Shown here: positions 6,480-11,578 of the stretch, in pieces
Numbering within the stretch: position 1 is the first letter of the stretch
Layout: each line of letters opens with the position of its first letter
Source of the DNA: Betaproteobacteria bacterium
Lineage (GTDB): Bacteria; Pseudomonadota; Gammaproteobacteria; Burkholderiales; SG8-39
Direction: 5' to 3'
Length of the DNA: 11,578 nucleotides
NCBI GenBank assembly: GCA_012274205.1
Contig: JAAOZY010000210.1
Coordinates: 1-11,578 of the forward strand
Notes under the pieces: model-generated
What the model was told of the DNA's origin: nothing
What the model saw: only the letters and a program-made list of their open reading frames with translations
The model's database searches: none
Position numbers and translations under genes: made by a program

Positions 6480-7442
6480 ATGCCCCTACCCGCAATGCTG
6501 CAAGCCAGTCTCAGCCTCCCCGTGATCGGTTCGCCCATGTTCATCGTCTCCACGCCCGATCTGGTGATCGCCCAGTGCAAAGCCGGCATCGTCGGCTCGT
6601 TCCCGGCGCTGAACGCGCGCCCCAGGGAGGAGTTGGCCGTTTGGCTGGAACGCATCACCGGCGAACTCGCCGCGCACCGGGCGGCGCATCCGCAGGCGAA
6701 GGTCGCGCCGTTCGCCGTGAACCAGATCGTGCACGCATCGAACGACCGGCTCATGCACGACATGGAAACCTGCGTGCGCTTCAAGGTGCCGATCATCATC
6801 ACCAGCCTGCGCCCGCCGGGCGAGATCATCGCCGCCGCGCACAGCTACGGCGGCATCGTGCTGCACGACGTGATCAACGTGCGCCACGCGCGCAAGGCGG
6901 CCGAGGCCGGCGTCGACGGCCTGATCCTGGTGTGCGCCGGCGCCGGCGGGCATGCGGGCACGCTGTCGCCGTTCGCGCTGCTGCCGGAAGTGCGCAAGTT
7001 CTTCGACCAGACCATTGTGCTCGCCGGCGCCATTTCCAACGGCGCATCGGTACTGGCGGCGCAGGCGCTGGGCGCGGACCTCGCCTACATGGGCACGCGC
7101 TTCATCGCGACCAAGGAAGCGAACGCGAGCGAAGACTACAAGCAGATGATCGTCAGGTCGGCCGCGCAAGACATCGTCTACACCGCGCTGTTCTCCGGCA
7201 TCCACGGCAACTACCTCAAGCACAGCGTGCTGCAGACCGGCCTCGATCCGGACAATCTGCCGCCGCAGGACAAGAACAAGATGAATTTCGGCTCGGGCGA
7301 AGGCGGGGCGCGCAAGGCCTGGCGCGACATCTGGAGCGCGGGCCAGGGTGTGGGCCAGATCGACGACGTTCCCGCCACCGCCGAGCTGGTGGAGCGGCTG
7401 CGGCGCGAGTACGCGGCCGCGCGCGCGCGCCTTGCCCTGTAA
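6480..7442 (+). CDS. Nitronate monooxygenase family flavoprotein (2-nitropropane dioxygenase-like)
   Basis: 320 residues with a TIM-barrel FMN-enzyme pattern. The N-terminus SLPVIGSPMFIVSTPDLVIA (11-30) is the family's first strand and FMN loop. CAGAGGHAGTLSPFALLPE (152-170) is the glycine-rich block containing His158, the position of the catalytic base of nitronate monooxygenases. LAGAISNGASVLAAQALGADLAYMGTRF (split as LAGAISNGAS, 181-190, and ADLAYMGTRF, 199-208) is the phosphate-binding end of the barrel. Characterised members oxidise alkyl nitronates such as propionate-3-nitronate; several paralogues act on other substrates, and enoyl reductase FabK is a relative. The start ATG 6480 has AGGA 6-7 nt upstream; an in-frame ATG at 6495 is possible but lacks this site. 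It is divergent from the ketopantoate-reductase-like gene, and its stop is 13 nt from the convergent cysK stop. Confidence 0.88.
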   Translation: MPLPAMLQASLSLPVIGSPMFIVSTPDLVIAQCKAGIVGSFPALNARPREELAVWLERITGELAAHRAAHPQAKVAPFAVNQIVHASNDRLMHDMETCVRFKVPIIITSLRPPGEIIAAAHSYGGIVLHDVINVRHARKAAEAGVDGLILVCAGAGGHAGTLSPFALLPEVRKFFDQTIVLAGAISNGASVLAAQALGADLAYMGTRFIATKEANASEDYKQMIVRSAAQDIVYTALFSGIHGNYLKHSVLQTGLDPDNLPPQDKNKMNFGSGEGGARKAWRDIWSAGQGVGQIDDVPATAELVERLRREYAAARARLAL

Positions 7443-7455
7443 GGCTGCGCCGGCG

Positions 7456-8388
<933 letters not shown>

Positions 8389-8452
8389 GTTTCCTCCATT
8401 GCGATGGGCAAAGCCCGGCATTACTGGCAACCATCCCCGCTGCACGGCGCGG

Positions 8453-9724
8453 TCACACCGCCTTCAGCGCCTGCTCCAGATCGGCCTTGAGGTCGTCGAT
8501 GTGCTCGATGCCGACCGACAGGCGCACCATGTCCTCGGTAACGCCGGCCTGCACCAGTTCCGCGGGTCCGAGTTGCCGGTGCGTGGTGGACGCCGGGTGG
8601 CAGGCAAGTGATTTGGCGTCGCCGATGTTGACCAGGCGCGTGAACAATTTCAGTGCGTCCTGGAATTTCGTTCCGGCCGCCAGGCCGCCTTTTACGCCGA
8701 AGGTGAGGATCCCGGAGGGCCGGCCGCCCATGTATTTTTTCGCCAGCGCGTGATCCTTGTGATCGGGCAGGCCGGCGTAGTTGACCCAGCTAACCATCTT
8801 GTGGTCCCTGAGGTATGTCGCCACGGCGAGCGTGTTGTCGACGATGCGCTCCATGCGCAGCGCCAGAGTTTCCACGCCCTGCAGGATCAGGAAGGCGTTG
8901 AACGGCGAGATCGCCCCGCCGGTGTTACGCAAGGGCACCACGCGGGCACGACCGATGTACGCGGCCGGTCCCAATGCCTCGGTATAGACCACCCCATGGT
9001 AGGAGACGTCCGGTTCGTTCAGGCGGCGGAATTTCTGCCTGTGGTCGGCCCAGGGAAATTTGCCCGAATCGACGATGATTCCGCCGATGGAATTGCCATG
9101 GCCGCCGAGATACTTGGTCAGCGAATGCACCACGATGTCGGCGCCATGCTCGAACGGGCGCAGCAGATAGGGCGTGGGCACGGTGTTGTCCACAATCAGC
9201 GGCACGCCGTGGCGGTGCGCGACGGCGGCGATCGTTTCCAAATCGGTAATGTTCCCCAGCGGGTTGCCGATGGATTCCACATATACCGCCTTGGTCCTGG
9301 CGTCGATCAGCCGGGCGAAGCTTTCGGGATCGCGATGGTCGGCAAAGCGCGTCTCGATACCCAGTTGCGGAAAGGTGTGCGCGAACAGGTTATAGGTGCC
9401 GCCGTAGAGCGTGCTCGCCGAAACGATATTGTCCCCGGCTTCGGCGATGGTGAGTATGGAATAGGTGACGGCGGTCGAACCCGAGGCGAGCGCGAGACCG
9501 GCGACGCCGCCCTCCATGGCCGCGACGCGTTTCTCCAGCACGTCCTGCGTCGGATTCATGATCCGCGTATAGATATTGCCGGCCACTTTCAGATCGAACA
9601 GATCGGCGCCGTGCTGGGTATCGTCGAAAGCGTAAGACGTGGTCTGATAGATCGGCACCGCCACCGCCCGGGTGGTGGCCTCGGGGCTGTATCCGGCGTG
9701 CAGGGCGAGCGTTTCGATTTTCAA
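8453..9724 (-). CDS. metY: O-acetylhomoserine sulfhydrylase (MetY type)
   Basis: 423 residues, a Cys/Met-metabolism PLP enzyme of the gamma family. MetY condenses O-acetylhomoserine with sulfide to homocysteine in direct-sulfhydrylation methionine synthesis. The N-terminus ETLALHAGYSPEATTRAVAV and YTRIMNPTQDVLE (52-64) are typical. ASGSTA (80-85) binds the PLP phosphate, VDNT (178-181) holds the Asp for the pyridine nitrogen, and HSLTKYLGGHG (200-210) contains the PLP lysine (Lys204). The length and the insert HKDHALAKKY...GGRPSGILTFGVKGG are those of MetY rather than MetB or MetZ. The start is a TTG (9724-9722) preceded by GGAAGA with a 6-nt gap; no ATG or GTG exists in frame upstream, and starting here gives the family N-terminus. 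The use of TTG may hold expression down. A promoter and palindrome lie directly upstream; cysK follows. Confidence 0.93.
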   Translation of the reverse strand: MKIETLALHAGYSPEATTRAVAVPIYQTTSYAFDDTQHGADLFDLKVAGNIYTRIMNPTQDVLEKRVAAMEGGVAGLALASGSTAVTYSILTIAEAGDNIVSASTLYGGTYNLFAHTFPQLGIETRFADHRDPESFARLIDARTKAVYVESIGNPLGNITDLETIAAVAHRHGVPLIVDNTVPTPYLLRPFEHGADIVVHSLTKYLGGHGNSIGGIIVDSGKFPWADHRQKFRRLNEPDVSYHGVVYTEALGPAAYIGRARVVPLRNTGGAISPFNAFLILQGVETLALRMERIVDNTLAVATYLRDHKMVSWVNYAGLPDHKDHALAKKYMGGRPSGILTFGVKGGLAAGTKFQDALKLFTRLVNIGDAKSLACHPASTTHRQLGPAELVQAGVTEDMVRLSVGIEHIDDLKADLEQALKAV

Positions 9725-9755
9725 TTTGTATCTTCCGGCTGAAGGGGAAGCGCGA

Positions 9756-9783
9756 AGTATAGCCGCGTCTTGCGCGTGCGCAA
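9756..9783 (-). promoter_or_regulatory. Predicted metY-cysK promoter with overlapping palindrome
   Basis: On the minus strand TTGCGC (9783-9778), a 16-nt spacer and TATACT (9761-9756) form a good -35/-10 pair, putting the 5' end about 25 nt before the TTG start. The dyad TTGCGC-AC-GCGCAA (9783-9770) has perfect 6-bp arms and covers the -35 box, a position for a repressor of sulfur genes. Which regulator binds is unknown. Confidence 0.55.
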
Positions 9784-9850
9784 CGAAGCAAACGGAGCAT
9801 GCTCATAGCCTGGGGTTATTAAACGCGATATTAGACTTTGCGTACCCAAA

Positions 9851-10024
9851 TTACTGAGCGTGTACGCTTAACACCCCTGGCTGATAGATGCCACCTACGG
9901 AAACAATATTCACACTCATTGTCTGTTGGGCGTAAGCCTTGGAAACAATGTCACTAGATACCTGATAGACCAAACACATCGCGATCACCGTAAGAACAAC
10001 CTTCGTATATCTGTCGGATTTCAT
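9851..10024 (-). CDS. Small signal-peptide-like protein, 57 aa, unknown function
   Basis: 57 codons from ATG 10024 to TAA 9851. The start is supported by AAAGGGG 5 nt upstream and by an ATGA overlap with the stop of the preceding small gene. The protein begins MKSDRYTKVVLTVIAMCLVYQV: a short basic head (Lys2, Arg5, Lys8) and a hydrophobic core (residues 9-22), then polar sequence containing SKAYAQQ (28-34), where an AYA-Q signal peptidase site would fit. The mature part would be only about 25 residues (VNIVSVGGIYQPGVLSVHAQ at the end). It could be secreted to the periplasm or remain membrane-anchored. I recall similar small uncharacterised proteins with this head but cannot name a family. It is the last of three tightly packed frames after the transposase and lies on AT-richer DNA than metY. 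Function not known. Confidence 0.7.
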   Translation of the reverse strand: MKSDRYTKVVLTVIAMCLVYQVSSDIVSKAYAQQTMSVNIVSVGGIYQPGVLSVHAQ

Positions 10025-10194
10025 TTTTGCCCCTTTGGTTTTCGTGGCATAAGCACCTTAAAAACGCGCTCAAAGTCCTTACCGCTTTCATCAACCCCAA
10101 GCGATTTTGCAGCCTTGATGAAGCGTTCCGATTGAGCCTTATCCGTGTGCTTAATCGGATTTCGTTTTTTTCGTTTTCCTTTTTCGCCAGCCAT
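10021..10194 (-). CDS. Small basic protein, 57 aa, unknown function
   Basis: 57 codons from ATG 10194 to TGA 10021. It starts 2 nt after the stop of the transposase frame (TGA-AT-ATG) and ends by overlapping the next gene (ATGA), so translation is probably coupled at both ends; no clear ribosome binding site of its own is seen. Residues 1-17 are very basic (GEKGKRKKRNPIK). Then comes a likely helical segment SERFIKAAKSLGVDES (22-37), an acidic-aromatic stretch GKDFERVFKVLMP and a basic end. The pattern ERFxxxAxxLGVDESGxxFExxF is one I recognise from small uncharacterised proteobacterial proteins; I know of no assigned function. The lysine-rich ends suggest nucleic-acid or acidic-partner binding. 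The frame is undamaged while the transposase before it is broken three times. Confidence 0.75.
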   Translation of the reverse strand: MAGEKGKRKKRNPIKHTDKAQSERFIKAAKSLGVDESGKDFERVFKVLMPRKPKGQK

Positions 10195-10196
10195 AT

Positions 10197-11139
10197 TCAG
10201 ATAGTAGTCGTTTCATAAGTCAACCGCTTGCCCTTCACCCCTTGCAGAAGCTTCTCGGCGCGTTCGCTATCTTCCACGCCAAGCGCTTTGCGATTGTTAT
10301 ACCGAAAGTCGAATTCTGCAACGTAGCGATGCAGATGCTTGTGAGCGCAGTGCTGGTAGACGCCCTTCATGCCGCGCTTGAAGATTGAGAAAAATCCTTC
10401 GATGGTATTGGTATGCAATGAGCTATCGCCCTTGCTTACATATTCCTTATTCGCATGATGAACTACGCCATGCTCGGCAAACTCGCGCCCGACTAGAGTA
10501 TAGACAATGCTTTCATCGGTCATAAGCTTGGCTTCACGGGCAAGGTTCTCCCGCACGATAGGGGCAAGAGTAGAAGCGTTTACATCATCGACGACGAAGC
10601 TGCGCGCTTGCCCACTGTTGCGATCCACAAGGGACAGAATCTTATTCTTGTGGTGAAAGCCGCGCCCTTTCTTCATTCCGTCTGGCTTGATGTTCTTGTC
10701 GCGCCCGATATAAGTTTCGTCCACTTCCACAACGCCACCATCAGCACCGAACGGCGCGAAGTCTCCGGAGCGCATCGCCTCACGAATTCAATGCGACATA
10801 AACCAAGCTGATTTCAGGCTGATCCCAAGCATCCGATGAAGTTGATTTGAGGAAACACCTTTCTTGCTGCTCGCAACGAGAAAGATCGCTTGGAGCCATA
10901 CGCGCATCGGGATATGACTCGCCTCAAAGATGGTTCCGATCTTCACAGTAAAGGGTAGGCCGGCAGTCATAGCATTTGTACACGCCTATGCGGGTGCTCT
11001 TGCCTTGCATCTTGCGGTTCTTCTTCACACCCCCACAGTGCGGACATATCGGGCCACGCGGCCAGATACGCGCTTCCACGAAGGCATATGCGGCTTGCTC
11101 ATCGTGGAAGTACGGAGCGGAAAGGATGGAATCGTTTAT
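10197..11139 (-). pseudogene. IS1595-family (ISXO2-like) transposase, broken by three lesions
   Basis: Joined frames give about 313 residues, the normal size for this family of DDE transposases. The N-terminal part (11139 to about 10963) reads NDSILSAPYFHDEQAAYAF and then a zinc ribbon CPHCGG...CYDC. The middle part (about 10959-10791) reads FTVKIGTIFEASHIPMRVW up to SAWFMSH. The last part (10787-10200) has VEVDETYIG and LMTDES with the two Asp residues, then NTIEGFFSIFKRGMKG and AEFDFRYNNR. Lesions: (a) the expected start 6 nt after AGGGAG is ATA (11139-11137), not ATG; (b) an extra C near 10958-10959 (or in the C run 10955-10953) shifts frame right after CYDCR; (c) an in-frame TGA (10790-10788) stands where MSHRIREAM would need CGA. 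The element should be inactive unless helped in trans. I could not define its terminal inverted repeats or target duplication. Confidence 0.88.
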
Positions 11140-11156
11140 GGCTGGCTCCCTTATTT

Positions 11157-11192
11157 AACGAAATTATCGTTTATTGGGGCTTGCATGTAAGC
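11157..11192. promoter_or_regulatory. Two dyad sites in the divergent transposase/HTH spacer
   Basis: AACGA-AATTA-TCGTT (11157-11171) is a perfect 5-5-5 dyad close to the transposase ribosome binding site. GCTTGCATGTAAGC (11179-11192) is a near-perfect 14-base palindrome (two non-pairing positions) that covers the -35 box of the HTH gene. Both are suited to binding by the small HTH protein encoded next door; this is inference. Confidence 0.45.
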
Positions 11193-11209
11193 AGATATTT
11201 TGTTAAAGT
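11181..11209 (+). promoter_or_regulatory. Predicted sigma-70 promoter of the HTH gene
   Basis: TTGCAT (11181-11186), a 17-nt spacer and TAAAGT (11204-11209) precede ATG 11237 by 27 nt; AGGGGG (11225-11230) is the ribosome binding site. Confidence 0.55.
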
Positions 11210-11236
11210 AGTAATGTTTTCGATAGGGGGTATCAA

Positions 11237-11458
11237 ATGCTCGCACGGGAAATCATCAATAGATTCGGCGGACAGTCCGCCTTAGCGGCCTTGCTTGGAA
11301 AGGGTCAAAGCACAGTCGGTTACTGGGCCAAGACCGGAATCATCCCTGCGCGCTGGCAACCCAAGCTGCTTTCGCTCGCGGCAGAGCACAATATCAAACT
11401 AGTACCAGATGACTTCATGGGGCCACGATCAAAACCAATTCCAATTGCACCAATCTAG
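11237..11458 (+). CDS. Small HTH DNA-binding protein, carph-isopro domain type
   Basis: 73 residues. ATG 11237 has AGGGGG 6 nt upstream and a readable promoter. Residues 3-53 match the helix-turn-helix fold that NCBI annotates as carph-isopro: IINRFGGQSALAALLGKGQS (6-25) as helices one and two, then TVGYWAKTGIIPARWQPKLL (26-45) as the recognition helix and the proline-rich turn, then a last helix ending AAEHNIKL. The tail from PDDFMGPRSKPIPIAPI is low in structure. It resembles the Cro/YdaS type of short regulators in prophages and islands, which often repress their own promoter and a divergent one. It is divergent from the dead transposase, and a RhuM-like frame follows in the same phase after the TAG stop. 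The partner and operator are not proven. Confidence 0.8.
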   Translation: MLAREIINRFGGQSALAALLGKGQSTVGYWAKTGIIPARWQPKLLSLAAEHNIKLVPDDFMGPRSKPIPIAPI

Positions 11459-11503
11459 CAAAGCAAGGATTTACCGGAAACCACATCAGATGATTTTGCC
11501 GAC

Positions 11504-11578
11504 GTGGCGACCCAGCCCTCTCCATTCTTATTCTACGAATCAGACGACGGCTCCATAAAAGTTCAGGTCCTACTCACC
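11504..11578 (+). CDS. RhuM-like protein, N-terminal fragment (runs off window; start uncertain)
   Basis: The frame in phase with the HTH gene stays open from its TAG (11456-11458) to the window end. The end of it, PSPFLFYESDDGSIKVQVLL, resembles the start of RhuM-family proteins (FLxYxTEDGxxxIEVRxxxETVWLTQ). RhuM-family genes sit on pathogenicity and defence-type islands, are often near HTH genes, and have no settled biochemical role. The first in-frame start is GTG 11504, giving MATQPSPFLFYESDDG, but it has no ribosome binding site. Upstream, AAGGA (11465-11469) is a good Shine-Dalgarno sequence with no start codon at the right distance in this frame. The in-frame codons before the GTG (QSKDLPETTSDDFAD) look like a normal RhuM leader, so the true start may be lost or the protein may be made by reading through the TAG. 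Confidence 0.5.
   Translation, partial: MATQPSPFLFYESDDGSIKVQVLLT

Larger units (their letters stand above)
9785..11236 (-). mobile_element. Remnant of IS1595-type element with two downstream small genes (limits uncertain)
   Basis: The transposase pseudogene and the two 57-codon genes lie on one strand with spacings of 2 nt and -4 nt, so no IS end can lie between them and the element, if the genes belong to it, must extend left to below 9851. Some IS1595-family elements are known to carry passenger genes. Weakly similar sequences occur near both outer edges (TTATTAAACGCGATATTAG at about 9816-9834, and AATAAACGATAATTTCG read on the minus strand near 11174-11158), but the match is too poor to call them inverted repeats. 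Limits given are the inter-gene spaces, not measured ends. Confidence 0.45.

Noticed and set aside
6059..6829. N-terminal extension of the ketopantoate-reductase-like frame
   Set aside because: The extension runs through the intergenic region and antisense to the nitronate monooxygenase-like gene; the strong AGAGGAG site and the Rossmann start put the true start at 6058.
8750..9742. 330-codon frame on the plus strand opposite metY
   Set aside because: It mirrors metY codons, has no family resemblance, and metY is unambiguous.
9725..9800. SAM-type riboswitch upstream of metY
   Set aside because: The predicted 5' leader is only about 25 nt, too short for any known SAM riboswitch.
9800..9850. 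tRNA gene or attachment site at the accessory junction
   Set aside because: No cloverleaf or T-arm sequence can be formed and no direct repeat of the junction was found at the other side of the block within the window.
10940..10975. Programmed frameshift as the way to make an active IS1595 transposase
   Set aside because: There is no slippery A or T run at the shift, and the same gene also has an in-frame TGA and an ATA start, so decay explains all three.

Overview
The window is a piece of a GC-rich bacterial chromosome. Protein style and gene content (short intergenic gaps, MATE and Nramp-type carriers, MetY/CysK, a nitronate monooxygenase-like enzyme) suggest a proteobacterium, most likely a betaproteobacterium; this assignment is inference from general resemblance only. 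About 1-9730 has uniform high GC and compact genes. From about 9730 to the end the sequence becomes visibly more AT-rich and carries a decayed transposase, three small genes and a gene fragment, so it reads as an accessory or mobile region placed just upstream of metY.

Layout, left to right: (1) the 3' part of an FAD-dependent oxidoreductase related to geranylgeranyl reductases, closed by a good intrinsic terminator; (2) an Nramp-superfamily metal carrier with non-standard metal-site motifs; (3) convergent to it, a MATE efflux pump; (4) divergent from MATE, a TfoX N-terminal-domain protein with a lysine-rich tail, overlapping by 4 bases a conserved hypothetical protein with a possible transglutaminase-like Cys/His centre; (5) convergent to those, a ketopantoate-reductase-family protein; (6) a 421-base divergent spacer with direct and inverted repeats; (7) a nitronate monooxygenase-family flavoenzyme; (8) on the minus strand, metY followed by cysK, a two-gene sulfur-assimilation unit with a readable promoter and a palindrome over its -35 box.

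The accessory end holds, on the minus strand, an IS1595-family (ISXO2-like) transposase pseudogene with three separate lesions (ATG to ATA start, one-base frameshift, in-frame TGA). Two intact 57-codon genes, not previously delimited by ordinary ORF calling, follow it: a basic small protein starting 2 nt after the transposase stop and a signal-peptide-like small protein overlapping the former by ATGA. On the plus strand, divergent from the transposase, is a small HTH protein of the carph-isopro type with its own promoter. In the same reading frame after its TAG stop is the start of a RhuM-like gene that runs off the window and has no conventional start near a ribosome binding site.

The most unusual material is this last 1.8 kb: intact, translationally coupled small genes behind a dead transposase, and an HTH/RhuM pair separated only by an in-frame amber codon. 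No CRISPR array, rRNA or tRNA gene was found.
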